Below, in pieces: positions 30,829-39,510 of a stretch of 40,407 nt of DNA. The position numbers and the translations under genes were made by a program. Within the stretch, counting starts at the first letter, position 1, and each line of letters opens with the position of its first letter. Where the stretch lies: the NCBI GenBank assembly GCA_910584965.1, contig CAJUDZ010000028.1:1784-42190 (forward strand). The letters are read 5' to 3'. A model generated the notes under the pieces. It ran no database searches. It was not told the origin of the DNA and saw only the letters and a list, made by a program, of their open reading frames with translations. This DNA is from an uncultured Lachnospiraceae bacterium. Its GTDB lineage: Bacteria; Bacillota; Clostridia; Lachnospirales; Lachnospiraceae.

Positions 30829-30897
30829 ACTATCCCTCCATGTCAGGACAAATCCCCGATTCCGTCCCGGGCTGTCCTGCTCCGCCTTTCTATCTCC

Positions 30898-30926
30898 TTT
30901 ATATAACTTCCTGCCCCAAAAAGCAA
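30898..30926 (-). promoter_or_regulatory. Promoter of the LytTR-DUF3021-ABC operon
   Basis: Minus-strand TTGCTT (30926-30921) and TATAAA (30903-30898), 17-bp spacer, about 70 bp before the TTG start. I found no clear pair of LytTR direct repeats upstream of it. Confidence 0.6.
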
Positions 30927-30981
30927 CCCCCGCCCCGCCACCATGCACTTTTTTTCCGGTAAGCTGCATCGGTTCCTGCGC

Positions 30982-31028
30982 AAAAAAATCCGGACGAATC
31001 TGCAACCCCCGCAGATTCGTTCCGGATT
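30982..31028 (-). terminator. Intrinsic terminator of the solute-binding lipoprotein gene
   Basis: A 17-bp stem (30987-31003 with 31011-31028, one bulge, 7-nt loop), GC-rich, followed on the minus strand by seven T. It lies about 50 bp after the lipoprotein stop and isolates that gene from the LytTR operon downstream. Confidence 0.93.
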
Positions 31029-31080
31029 CTTTATATAAAAAGCAGGCATCTCTCAGACGCTTATCGGGCGCCTCTCCTCT

Positions 31081-33420
31081 CTATTCCGCCATATAGATCG
31101 CCACCTGTTTTTCGATCTCATTCAGCGCTTCGTCCAACGTCTTTTCACCTTCCACATACAAAGCCCCGCTCGTGAACACCGCATCTTCCAGCATGCTGTC
31201 CGAAAAATATACCGTATTCACCGAAGCCAGCTCTGCTTTAAATGCCGCTATCTGTTCGTCCGTCGGCCAATATATGGTAAAATCGATAACCAGACCGTCC
31301 TCGTTTACAAGTGAAAGATAACCGAATTCCCTGTCTTTTCCCAGATAATCCATATCCGGCGTTAGCTGTATGTCATACGCATTCTGGTTCAGAGGCAGTC
31401 CGTAATAGTTCTGCTGTACTTCCGCTGAAAGGAAAAATCCCAGAAATTCTTTGGCGTCCTCCGTCTGTGCAGAGGCGGCGCTGATACCCAGCATCGTCTT
31501 TGGAAGAAACAGTCCGCTGCATTCTCCCTGAACAGGCAGAACCAGGGTGTCCTCATAACCGGCCGTTTTTTCGACAGATGCGCTTTCCATATAACCGTAT
31601 GCCGTGTCAATCCAGCCGCTGATCAGATACAGAGAATCGCTGACATAATTGAAAATACTGTCGGCCAGTCCCCAGTCCACCCGCATGTTTCGGCTGTATC
31701 CTCTTGTGCTTTCCTCTTCATAGGACTGCACGATTTCCGGCCGGATGCCATCCATCTGCGCATCATAGATGCGCTTGCTCTGCTCCAGAAATGTTCCGAT
31801 TGCCTCCCGGTTTAAGGAACCGTTGTCCGAAATCCAGACGGGTGCGCTCGTCATCGCAAACCGCTTTAATATCGTATCGGCGCTGCACATACCGATGATA
31901 TCATCGCCCGGATGGGCGCTCCGCATCGCTTCCACACCCGCACCGATATCGGATAAGTCCGTCATGCCCGAAACATCGCCGGATTTACCGGCCAGTCTCG
32001 GAACGCCAAAGGTCGCCGGCGCCACATAAGCCTTTCCGTCCACTTTCAGCGCATCGATCACATTGTCAAAAAGCGGTTCCTGCGCGCTGTACTGCGCCAG
32101 ATAATCAGTGATATCGAGCAGCAGGCCTTTGCTCACATAAGACTGGAAGGGGAGGTCATCCATCATGATCAGATCGGGACCGTTCCCCGCCATCACCTCC
32201 GTATTCAGCTTTTTGATCGCATCTTCTCTCGTCACCGATCCGCTCTCTTCCATACCGACCTCATAGGAAACGAAAGTGTCCAGGTGCTTTGCCTGATAAA
32301 GGGATACGGCCTGCCGCAAATCCTTATCTTCCCGCAGGCTGTATATGGTCAGCTCCTTCTCGGGCACGGACGGAACATCCGGGTCATAAGTATAACGTAT
32401 CAGCTTTCCGTTGGCAAACAGCACAAGAAAAACATCCCCGTCAAGCCGCATGGCGCTGCTTATCTGGTAAGCCGGATTGCTCAGCATGGACAGCCTGCCG
32501 TCCACAATCTGCTCCATCAGGTTGCCTTCGATCACATGTCTGTGGATTCCCTGTTCTCCCAAAACGTAAATCGTCTGTTCTTCTCCCGGCAAAAATATCA
32601 TCGTCCCATAATCATTGCCGTTATAATAACGATCTCCATAACTGCCGGAGACAAAATCCGTCAGAACGGAATCCTCAATATACTCTCCTGCTTCCATATC
32701 ATAAAGCAGGGGCAGGTCTGCTCCTGTACCGTAATCATTATCAATGATAAGCAGATCGTCCTGTACCCAGAACCAGTAAATCGGTTCCGAAGCATCCAGC
32801 ACTTTTTCGCTGCTGCCGTCCTTAAAGACTTCATAAACAGACACGCCGTAAGTACTGATGAAAATACGGTTATCCTCCGTCATAAAAAACGAGCGGATCT
32901 TTTTGTCCTCTTCCTCTAACGCAGGTTCTACCGGCACCTGCGTTCCATCCGCCAGAATCAGCTTCAAAGCCGGCGTATAATCGTCGTCATTGATTTCAGC
33001 ATCATAGATAATGCCCACCGTCCCATCGGGCGACATGCCTATCTCTCCGATATAATATTGCTGCGCAAGCATCTCTTCCATCCAGGACGGCATTTCGCTC
33101 TCCCATGTCAGCCCTTCATCTTTGGAAACAAGAAGACCGCGATAGCTGTCCGGAATGACAATACTGCCGTCCTCCCGTCTGCATAAATTGCCCGGATTGC
33201 TCAATGAATCCGTCAGATCAGTCTCCTCTTCCACATACCTCCCCATTGCCGTCTTTCCGTTATCTTCTCCGGCATTGTCCTGTATCCGGCCGTCCTGCTT
33301 TCCGTCCGTATTCCCCGGCACCCCTTCCCCGCCTCCGGCACAGCCCGTCAGTGCCGCCAGAGACATGGCAAGAAGCAGACTGAGAATTTTCTGCTTCTTT
33401 CTTTTTTTCCCTTTTATCAT
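31081..33420 (-). CDS. Lipoprotein: Asp-box/propeller-like region fused to an extracellular sugar-binding domain
   Basis: A 779-residue lipoprotein. A basic start, hydrophobic core and LAALTGC lipobox give Cys27 as the anchored residue. Residues about 60-365 are beta-rich with SKDEGLTW (99-106), an exact Asp-box as in sialidase/BNR propellers, and repeated strand-turn patterns. Residues about 370-779 are a family-1 type extracellular solute-binding domain: ELTIYSLREDKDLRQAVSLYQ, MAGNGPDLIMMDDLPFQSYVSKGLL, GKAYVAPATFGVP and KEFLGFFLSAEVQQ. Such domains bind sugars or oligosaccharides for ABC import, but no permease lies nearby. It is divergent from an OmpR-type two-component system, so a role as an external sensor feeding that kinase is plausible. 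GGGAGG precedes the ATG, and the gene has its own terminator. Confidence 0.82.
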   Translation of the reverse strand: MIKGKKRKKQKILSLLLAMSLAALTGCAGGGEGVPGNTDGKQDGRIQDNAGEDNGKTAMGRYVEEETDLTDSLSNPGNLCRREDGSIVIPDSYRGLLVSKDEGLTWESEMPSWMEEMLAQQYYIGEIGMSPDGTVGIIYDAEINDDDYTPALKLILADGTQVPVEPALEEEDKKIRSFFMTEDNRIFISTYGVSVYEVFKDGSSEKVLDASEPIYWFWVQDDLLIIDNDYGTGADLPLLYDMEAGEYIEDSVLTDFVSGSYGDRYYNGNDYGTMIFLPGEEQTIYVLGEQGIHRHVIEGNLMEQIVDGRLSMLSNPAYQISSAMRLDGDVFLVLFANGKLIRYTYDPDVPSVPEKELTIYSLREDKDLRQAVSLYQAKHLDTFVSYEVGMEESGSVTREDAIKKLNTEVMAGNGPDLIMMDDLPFQSYVSKGLLLDITDYLAQYSAQEPLFDNVIDALKVDGKAYVAPATFGVPRLAGKSGDVSGMTDLSDIGAGVEAMRSAHPGDDIIGMCSADTILKRFAMTSAPVWISDNGSLNREAIGTFLEQSKRIYDAQMDGIRPEIVQSYEEESTRGYSRNMRVDWGLADSIFNYVSDSLYLISGWIDTAYGYMESASVEKTAGYEDTLVLPVQGECSGLFLPKTMLGISAASAQTEDAKEFLGFFLSAEVQQNYYGLPLNQNAYDIQLTPDMDYLGKDREFGYLSLVNEDGLVIDFTIYWPTDEQIAAFKAELASVNTVYFSDSMLEDAVFTSGALYVEGEKTLDEALNEIEKQVAIYMAE

Positions 33421-33463
33421 ATAGAAACCTCCCTACTGTTTTAATATATCCCCAAAATACCAG

Positions 33464-33531
33464 AAACTTCTCTAAACTTTCTCTAATAATTTTTAAGAAT
33501 TTCTTAGAGGATTTTTTGAGAAACTTATGAT
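33464..33531 (+). promoter_or_regulatory. Candidate promoter and response-regulator sites, divergent region
   Basis: Tandem repeats AAACTTCTCTAA (33464-33475) and AAACTTTCTCTAA (33474-33486), a palindrome TAAGAA-T-TTCTTA ending near 33506, and TTAGAG (33504-33509) with TATGAT (33526-33531) at 16 bp form a compact AT-rich block between the lipoprotein and response-regulator genes. Tandem half-sites about one helical turn apart are typical OmpR-family targets, so autoregulation and control of the lipoprotein gene are plausible. Confidence 0.45.
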
Positions 33532-33596
33532 AAAATCGTACTAAACTTACAGGCGCCTGACGGCGCACCGGCAAATTCCCGAAAGGAGGCCTATCC

Positions 33597-34277
33597 ATGC
33601 GTATTCTACTGGCGGAAGACGATAAGGACATAAACAAAGCGCTGACCTGGCAGCTCGCTGCCCGCGGATATAACGTCGATTCCTGCGGCAGCGGGGAAGA
33701 AGCCCTTTATTATGGAAAACAGAATATCTACGATGTCATTCTGCTCGACCGGATGCTGCCCGATAAGGAAGGCACGGAAGTCATGACCACACTGAGGAAA
33801 CTCTCCGTCAACACACCGATCATCCTGATCACGGCGCTCGGACTCCTGCAGGATAAAATTACCGGACTCGATCTGGGCGCGGACGACTATCTTGTCAAAC
33901 CTTTCGATTTTGAAGAACTGCTTGCCCGGATTCGCTGCGTCACCAGACGATCCGCCTCGTTAAGCACACAGCCGGACGGCCTGATATCCTATCACGATAT
34001 CACATGGTCCCCGCGGGAAATGTGCCTGACAGGTCCGTCCGGGGACTGTATGCTGTCAAGACGCGAGGGCGATCTGCTGGAAAGTTTTCTCCATTCGCCG
34101 GGCGTTACGTTTGCAAGGGAAACGCTTCTGTTAAAAGTGTGGGGGCCCGACAGCGAAGTGGAAAACGGCAACCTGGATAACTATATTCATTTTCTGCGCA
34201 GACGGCTCAAGGCAGTCGGCTCCGCTTTACAGATTAAAACCGTATGGGGCGTGGGATACGGCCTGAACGCTCCCTGA
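33597..34277 (+). CDS. OmpR/PhoB-family response regulator
   Basis: A 226-residue regulator. The receiver (1-120) has AEDDKD, Asp51 in VILLDRMLPDKEG, Thr in LITALG and Lys in YLVKPFDF. The winged-helix domain (about 130-226) has LSRREGDLLESFLHSPG, LLLKVWGP, NLDNYIHFLRRRLKA and TVWGVGYGL. It should bind DNA after phosphorylation by the kinase encoded 11 bp downstream. GAAAGGAGG precedes the ATG. The divergent lipoprotein gene and its intergenic repeats are the likely first target. Confidence 0.96.
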   Translation: MRILLAEDDKDINKALTWQLAARGYNVDSCGSGEEALYYGKQNIYDVILLDRMLPDKEGTEVMTTLRKLSVNTPIILITALGLLQDKITGLDLGADDYLVKPFDFEELLARIRCVTRRSASLSTQPDGLISYHDITWSPREMCLTGPSGDCMLSRREGDLLESFLHSPGVTFARETLLLKVWGPDSEVENGNLDNYIHFLRRRLKAVGSALQIKTVWGVGYGLNAP

Positions 34278-34288
34278 AAGGATATTAT

Positions 34289-35737
34289 ATGTTCCGGAAG
34301 GCTCATTTTCTTTTTACCCTCCTGTGCTCCGGCACAACGATCGCAATCATCATTCTGATATCAACGCTCTACCTGCAGGTTTCGGAGAGCAGTCTCTCCG
34401 AAAACCAGTTCCGCTCTTTCCGGAACGATATCAGCACGATTGCCGCCAGTCTGGAAGGCGCTTCTTCCATTTCCATGCAATGGCTGAAAAAAATCGAGAC
34501 CCAGAACGACTGCATCATCTATGTAATCGACAATGGCACCCCTTTTCTTTCTAATTCGCTTCACAACGATGTTGACTCAAACGGTCACTCTTTGTTACAG
34601 GAAAGCCAGGATGCTTATCGAAAAATGTTTCCTTCTTTTTTCTCTCAGATCAATGCCGACGAAGTATACAGGATTTCAATCGATAGCGACAGTAATGAAC
34701 AATATTTCGTAACCGTGACGACCAGTTATGCTTTTTCCGGCATCCGGCACCACGAATTTCAGTTCCGTTCCGCTTCCGCAAAAGGCTCTTATTATGCTTC
34801 CGTAATCGATATCGAAGGCGATTCTGCCCAGACGCAGATGATCATTCTTTACCCGTTAAAACTGCTGAATGCACAGATATTCCGCCAGCGCGTCCGCTTT
34901 GTGCTCATCGATCTGCTGGCCGCGGCCGCGCTCCTTTCTTTTTCTTTCTTTTTTACAGGCAGAATTTTAAAACCGCTGCAAAAAAATCAGGAAGCACAGA
35001 TGCGGTTCTTTGCCGCCGCTTCCCACGAACTGCGCACGCCGCTCTCCGTCATGCTTGCCAGCGCGGAATGCTGCGAAGACGCTGAGGCCGGAGAACAGAA
35101 GGGATTTCTTCGCACCATACGGAATGAAGGCCGGCGGATGAATACCCTTCTTGGTGATATGCTGACGCTCTCCCACGCCGGCACGAACCATTTTCCCATC
35201 GAACCGGCTCCGGCCCAGCTCGATACCCTGTGCCTTAACGCCTATGAGGCCTTTGAATCCCTGTGCCGTGGAAAAAAACAGACGTTATCCCTCAGTCTGC
35301 CCGAAGACGTACCCCCTCGCTGCACCTGTGACGCCGGACGCATCGCCCAGGTGATTTCCATTCTGCTCCACAACGCCGTCAGTTATACGCCGGAGGGCGG
35401 TAAAATCGCCCTGACATTAAAATACCACAAAGGCGCTTACGGTTCCATTCGGAAATCAATGCGCCATTCTGCCGCGAAACCCGCCCTTTCTTCTTTCCGC
35501 TCATTATATAACAACTGTTTTGCAATAATTGTTTCCGATACGGGATCCGGCATTTCCGATGCCGACAAAAAACATATTTTCGAACGTTTCTATCGGGCAG
35601 AAAAAGCCCGAAGCGCTAAGGAGCACTTCGGGCTTGGACTTTCAATCGCTTATGAAATTGTAAACGCGCATCATGGAAAAATCTTCGTCGAAGACAATCC
35701 CGGCGGCGGAAGTAACTTCACGGTTATTCTTCCGTAA
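34289..35737 (+). CDS. Membrane sensor histidine kinase
   Basis: A 482-residue kinase. Two membrane spans (about 7-30 and 203-224) bound an outer sensor region of about 170 residues with no family I recognise. No HAMP is obvious. HisKA has RFFAAASHELRTPLSVML (His246). The ATPase domain has LLHNAVSYTPEGG (N-box), VSDTGSGIS (G1), IFERFYRAEKA (F-box) and HFGLGLSIAYEIV (G2). It phosphorylates the preceding response regulator. The ATG at 34289 has GAAAGG upstream; the longer frame starts inside the regulator gene and is rejected. Its 3' end overlaps the convergent CPBP gene by 14 nt. A 10-bp inverted repeat in the G2 region (35604-35635) is coding. Confidence 0.94.
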   Translation: MFRKAHFLFTLLCSGTTIAIIILISTLYLQVSESSLSENQFRSFRNDISTIAASLEGASSISMQWLKKIETQNDCIIYVIDNGTPFLSNSLHNDVDSNGHSLLQESQDAYRKMFPSFFSQINADEVYRISIDSDSNEQYFVTVTTSYAFSGIRHHEFQFRSASAKGSYYASVIDIEGDSAQTQMIILYPLKLLNAQIFRQRVRFVLIDLLAAAALLSFSFFFTGRILKPLQKNQEAQMRFFAAASHELRTPLSVMLASAECCEDAEAGEQKGFLRTIRNEGRRMNTLLGDMLTLSHAGTNHFPIEPAPAQLDTLCLNAYEAFESLCRGKKQTLSLSLPEDVPPRCTCDAGRIAQVISILLHNAVSYTPEGGKIALTLKYHKGAYGSIRKSMRHSAAKPALSSFRSLYNNCFAIIVSDTGSGISDADKKHIFERFYRAEKARSAKEHFGLGLSIAYEIVNAHHGKIFVEDNPGGGSNFTVILP

Positions 35738-36761
35738 CTTCTTTTTTCCGAAATTCTTTCGATAACAGGAAAAAGCCGAATACAATGCCGTTGATCAACA
35801 GCGCCTCTGGAATCATTGCCCAGGTTATCTGCTGGTTTTCCAGCACATCCATAGAATAATTACCGGCCATCACGGGCGCCATGTTATTATTGATAAAATG
35901 CAGAATGACGGGAACCCAGATATTGCCGGTCTTCATATAAGCCCAGGCGAAGAAAATCCCAAGAAAAACACACGTTATCATTTGTCCCCCGGTCATGGCA
36001 AGCCCTCTGTCCGGCGTCGTATAGTAAAAAAAGTCCAGAAAAATATGCCACAGTCCCCAGACAACGCCCAGAATCAGGACGCCTCTGCGCATGCCGAACC
36101 GTTTCTGAAGGATTGGCTGAAAATAATAACGCCATCCGTATTCTTCTCCGAAAAACGGCACAAACGCAAGGAAAAAGTTGATCGGCATAAGAAGCATATA
36201 GCTATAAGATACCGGACTTGTTAAAATATCAATTAACATGCCCATCTGGCCGCTTATCGCACAGGACAGGGCTGCCCTTCCGAAATAAAGCCCGACAAAT
36301 AAACAGATGCAAAGGACAGACGCTTTCCAGCATTTCCATGAAAGGCCATAGGCCCCCCGCCTCTTTTTCCCCGCCGCCAATAAGAAAAACCAGCATAAAA
36401 TGCTTACTCCGATTATGACATACTGAGAAATCATTCCCCATGCGGAAATCTCCATTCCGTTTACCGTCATCATCTGCCCCGGCATCACAATGGATAATAC
36501 CGAAAGCGCTATCTGCCCAATCGTCAGGATGATAAAAAACAGGTAAAACCATCTGGGCATCAGACTGTCCTCCCACCTTGTCAGCAGATACGCCAACATT
36601 ACGCCTGCCGCCGGATAGTGCATCTGTGCAATGGGAAATACGCCCATCTCTGCCGATATCGTGCTTCCGTACCAGATCAGAATGCCCATCAGGCAAGTCA
36701 CGCCATACGTGACCAGAAGAAAAATAATAAGCTGCTTTTTAGTCTTGTCTGTTTCTGTCAT
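35724..36761 (-). CDS. CPBP-family intramembrane metalloprotease
   Basis: A membrane protein of about 345 residues and eight or more spans with the three CPBP (Abi/Rce1-like) motifs: GEEYGWRYYF (EExxxR), GVVWGLWHIFLD (His), and PVILHFINNN (HxxxN). These form the intramembrane active site. Bacterial members serve in bacteriocin self-immunity or in processing of peptides and regulators. Upstream lies an AgrC/AgrA-like pair on the same strand, so the protease could process or resist a signal peptide; this is inference. The ATG at 36761 is used here; GTG at 36767 has a better distance to AAAGG, and GTG at 36773 is too close. The 3' end overlaps the convergent kinase gene by 14 nt. Confidence 0.9.
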   Translation of the reverse strand: MTETDKTKKQLIIFLLVTYGVTCLMGILIWYGSTISAEMGVFPIAQMHYPAAGVMLAYLLTRWEDSLMPRWFYLFFIILTIGQIALSVLSIVMPGQMMTVNGMEISAWGMISQYVIIGVSILCWFFLLAAGKKRRGAYGLSWKCWKASVLCICLFVGLYFGRAALSCAISGQMGMLIDILTSPVSYSYMLLMPINFFLAFVPFFGEEYGWRYYFQPILQKRFGMRRGVLILGVVWGLWHIFLDFFYYTTPDRGLAMTGGQMITCVFLGIFFAWAYMKTGNIWVPVILHFINNNMAPVMAGNYSMDVLENQQITWAMIPEALLINGIVFGFFLLSKEFRKKEVTEE

Positions 36762-36930
36762 ATTCACAACCACACCTTTCTTTCACCTTCCATCGCTCTG
36801 TTCTGCCGGAAAGTTCTCAGTACATAATATCACCCTGCGCTTTTTTCAGGAAAAAAATGCCCAGACGGTCCTTTTTCTGCCTGAATGGAAAGCCATTTTA
36901 CATAACATCCGTTTTTTACATTCGCCGTTT

Positions 36931-37680
36931 TCAGCCCTCTTTGGGACACACCAGACTTTCCAGATACTTTCGCATGCTTCTGGAAAAAGGGCACCGCTCC
37001 CCGTTTTTTAATACTATTTCCCTGCTCTTGCGCTCGATCCCCGCAATCTGGTCTTTCCGTACCAGATAAGCTCTGTGCACGCGGACAAAATGCGGCTTCA
37101 GTCGTTCTTCCAGCTTTGACATGCTGCCGATAAAGTCAAGCCGTTCCTGCATGGCCCGCAGTTCTATCCGGTGCGTCCGTTCGGACGTCGCAAAGTACAG
37201 GATTTCTCCCAGCGGAATGTGCCGGACGATATCCAATGTCTTTACCGTAAAATATTCCTGCTGCCCGCCCTTCTCCCGGCCAACCCGCTCCGCAATCACC
37301 TTCAGGCATTGCGAAAGCCCCGCGTACATCTGACCGGGATCCTTTTTACAAATATAATCCAGCGCTTCAAGATGATAACGGAATGTCTCAAACGCCAGAT
37401 CCTGGAACGCCGTAACATAGATTAAAAATCCCCCGGCATCCATTTTCCGGATTTCCTCCCCAAGCTGAAAACCATCCATCGATGCCCCTTTCAACTCCAC
37501 GTCCAGAAAATAGACGCCCTGGCGCTGCTCATACGAAAGGCGCTCCAGGAGTTCTTCCGGCCTGCCGGTACAGAGCACAATTTCCATGTCAAAATTCTCG
37601 ATCAGTATCTGCTTTTCCAGCCAGATCCGCTCTGCCTCCCGAATCCGTTCATCATCTTCACATAAATAGACTGGAAGCAT
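36931..37680 (-). CDS. AgrA-like response regulator with LytTR DNA-binding domain
   Basis: A 249-residue regulator. The receiver (1-125) has YLCEDDERIRE, Asp60 in VYFLDVELKGASMDG and the loop VTAFQDLAF. The LytTR domain (about 140-245) has LDIVRHIPLGEILYFATSE, FVRVHRAYLVRKDQIAGIE and the final CPFSRSMRKYLESL. It pairs with the kinase encoded 12 bp upstream on the same strand. GGGAGGGG precedes the ATG. No peptide-processing AgrB and no AgrD-like precursor is seen in the window. The 170-bp gap to the CPBP gene holds only a weak hairpin with a T-run. Confidence 0.94.
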   Translation of the reverse strand: MLPVYLCEDDERIREAERIWLEKQILIENFDMEIVLCTGRPEELLERLSYEQRQGVYFLDVELKGASMDGFQLGEEIRKMDAGGFLIYVTAFQDLAFETFRYHLEALDYICKKDPGQMYAGLSQCLKVIAERVGREKGGQQEYFTVKTLDIVRHIPLGEILYFATSERTHRIELRAMQERLDFIGSMSKLEERLKPHFVRVHRAYLVRKDQIAGIERKSREIVLKNGERCPFSRSMRKYLESLVCPKEG

Positions 37681-37692
37681 AGGCCCCTCCCG

Positions 37693-39066
37693 TCATGATT
37701 CTTTTATTTTTAATTCCTGCACAAAACAGCCGTCCTGTATGGCCGTAAAAGAAAATACGGAATCATATCTTTCCAATATTTTCCGATAGCTGTCCAGACC
37801 GGTTCCATGTCCGCTCCCTTTCGTAGTATAACCGGCTCTTCCAAGCTGCTTAAAATCCACTGTTCCAAAGAGCGTATTTTTTATGACAAAAGTAATGCAG
37901 CCGTTCCGGACGCTGATCAGCAGATGAATCCGCCCGCCTTTCTGCCCCCGCACCTCGTCCATCGCGTTATCGACCAGGATGCCCAGACACCTGCAAAGAT
38001 CGGTACCGTTCATCCGGCAGCTTTCAAAAGGATTGTATACTTCCAGTTCACAGGACATTCCCTCCTGCTGCATACAGGCAAGCTTCTCCAGGAGCAGGCT
38101 CTTTACCGCCATCACGCGAATATTTTCAAGCTGGTTCATCAACTGTATCTGCCCGCCCACCTGTCTGTCGAAATCCCCTGTCATTTCCTGGATAAAATTC
38201 TGAACGGCTTCCAGATCGCCTTCTTTTGCCTGCAAATAAATACCCGCCATCATATTCTGAAAATCATGGCGGAATCTGCGCAGCTCGGACTGCATCCGCT
38301 CCATTTTTTCTATATAAATCGTCTGCTGCCGCAGGCTGGCCTGCTGAGCCAGAATATATTCCTTCTGCCGCCAGTCGCGCCCCACATAAACGCAGATCAA
38401 GTGAATCACCAAAAGCAGGGACAACGGAATCAGTAAAACTGCCGCTTTCAGTTCCTTTCCATATATGACAGGCTCCAATAAATCATAAACCATCGGAAAA
38501 AACACCAGCAAAAGGAAAATCCCTTTATGTACCTTTTCCTGTTCCAGCCACTTTCTGTATGTTTTTCCCATGCCGCTTCTGTCAATTCCAAACCCGCAGA
38601 GCAAAAGGCAGGCCGGACTGACCACCATCATCCAGAAAAGATATTCCCTTCGGTCTTCGGCAACCGCTATGTTATAGAAATTCTTTCCATATAACTGTAT
38701 GTACAGCTCCGAAAGAAGCTGCCCGTACGTACACAAAATTTCAACCATCACGGCGCAAAGGAAGCAGTCGCGGAAAGACCGCCTGTATAAAATCTTCAAA
38801 AACAATAAACTGCCGGCTATCACAAAATACTGCCACGCAATCATGCCGATCCCATATTTCCATCGAAGCACACCTGCCAGATAACAGGCCGCCCCCGATG
38901 ACGCGGTCAACAATATTCTGCACGTCCCCGCCAAAATACAGCCCGCCGCATGCCTTATTCCGCAGCGCGGAATCCGGCCGAGCAGAATACCGGACATCCA
39001 GAGAAGAAATACGGTATTGACGGTCAGGCTCCATACATTGGCGGCCGTAATCTGAGCAAAAGTCAC
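37693..39066 (-). CDS. AgrC-like GHKL sensor histidine kinase
   Basis: A 457-residue kinase with seven or so membrane spans in residues 1-245 and the GHKL-type kinase part after that. The His box is RRFRHDFQNMMAG, the N-box ILVDNAMDEV, and the G-box GHGTGLDSYRKIL; these are the AgrC/ComD-class features. The membrane domain probably senses a peptide or other hydrophobic ligand. The start is GTG at 39066 behind AAGGAGG. It is followed closely by its regulator gene. It lies beside a tRNA-Leu integration site, which marks the edge of the older chromosome on this side. Confidence 0.92.
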   Translation of the reverse strand: MTFAQITAANVWSLTVNTVFLLWMSGILLGRIPRCGIRHAAGCILAGTCRILLTASSGAACYLAGVLRWKYGIGMIAWQYFVIAGSLLFLKILYRRSFRDCFLCAVMVEILCTYGQLLSELYIQLYGKNFYNIAVAEDRREYLFWMMVVSPACLLLCGFGIDRSGMGKTYRKWLEQEKVHKGIFLLLVFFPMVYDLLEPVIYGKELKAAVLLIPLSLLLVIHLICVYVGRDWRQKEYILAQQASLRQQTIYIEKMERMQSELRRFRHDFQNMMAGIYLQAKEGDLEAVQNFIQEMTGDFDRQVGGQIQLMNQLENIRVMAVKSLLLEKLACMQQEGMSCELEVYNPFESCRMNGTDLCRCLGILVDNAMDEVRGQKGGRIHLLISVRNGCITFVIKNTLFGTVDFKQLGRAGYTTKGSGHGTGLDSYRKILERYDSVFSFTAIQDGCFVQELKIKES

Positions 39067-39105
39067 AAAAAGGCCTCCTTGTCATACAAATAATGAAGCA
39101 ATCAT

Positions 39106-39135
39106 ATTATACAAAGTCCGCAGCATAAAATGCAA
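39106..39135 (-). promoter_or_regulatory. Promoter of the AgrC/AgrA-like operon
   Basis: Minus-strand TTGCAT (39135-39130) and a perfect TATAAT (39111-39106) with an 18-bp spacer, about 40 bp before the GTG start. Confidence 0.6.
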
Positions 39136-39147
39136 TACAAAATAAAA

Positions 39148-39170
39148 GAAGTGCTCGTTTTAAGCACTTC
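39148..39170 (-). terminator. Terminator behind the tRNA-Leu remnant
   Basis: Stem GAAGTGCT/AGCACTTC (39148-39155 with 39163-39170), 7-nt loop, followed on the minus strand by TTTTATTTT. It lies just past the 3' end of the tRNA-derived sequence, where a tRNA gene's terminator is expected. Confidence 0.75.
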
Positions 39171-39175
39171 TCAGA

Positions 39176-39284
39176 TGCGGATAACAGGACTTTGAACAGG
39201 TTCAAGTCCTCTCTTCGCTTTCTTGATATTTTACTGCGGATAACAGGACTTGAACCTGCACGGTCTCCCACCAGAACCTAAATC
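39176..39284 (-). other. tRNA-Leu 3' fragment (attachment-site remnant) with a partial second copy
   Basis: On the minus strand 39284-39235 reads as the 3' part of a tRNA-Leu gene with anticodon UAG: GATTTAGGTTCTGG (anticodon loop and 3' stem), a long variable arm, the T-arm around GGTTCAAGTCC, and the acceptor end TATCCGCA. The 5' half of the tRNA is absent: bases beyond 39284 do not pair with the anticodon stem. The last 16 bases recur at 39176-39191 with a disturbed T-arm. This is what a tyrosine integrase leaves at the distal end of an element inserted into a tRNA gene. Confidence 0.8.
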
Positions 39285-39376
39285 ATAAGACCGCAATTTA
39301 TATGCTCACAGAAATCATTTAAAGGCTTGGGTTTTACCTATTATCGTATATCATCATTACACTAACTCATTTCATT

Positions 39377-39399
39377 GTTGATGTCAAGGTTGATGTCAA
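39377..39399. repeat. Tandem GTTGATGTCAA repeats, possible integrase arm sites
   Basis: Two copies of an 11-bp sequence (39377-39387 and 39389-39399), period 12, about 95 bp inside the proposed element from the tRNA fragment. Short direct repeats at this distance from an attachment core are typical arm-type sites for tyrosine integrases. The remaining bases up to 39510 show no gene. Confidence 0.55.
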
Positions 39400-39510
39400 A
39401 TACATACCTATTTGTCCCCTGTCTAACTCAACAGATATCATTGGAAAATGGAATTTCCTGTTATAAATATCATATGTTTTTATTGTTTGGCATTTAATAT
39501 CGCTCGTTTT

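Noticed and set aside
35604..35635. 10-bp inverted repeat near the end of the kinase gene
   Set aside because: It lies in the coding sequence of the conserved G2 box and has no T-run, so it is not a terminator.
39188..39216. T-arm-like GGTTCAAGTCCT on the plus strand, as part of a second tRNA
   Set aside because: No acceptor, D-arm or anticodon arm can be folded around it; it is explained by the near-palindrome in the disturbed copy of the tRNA-Leu end.
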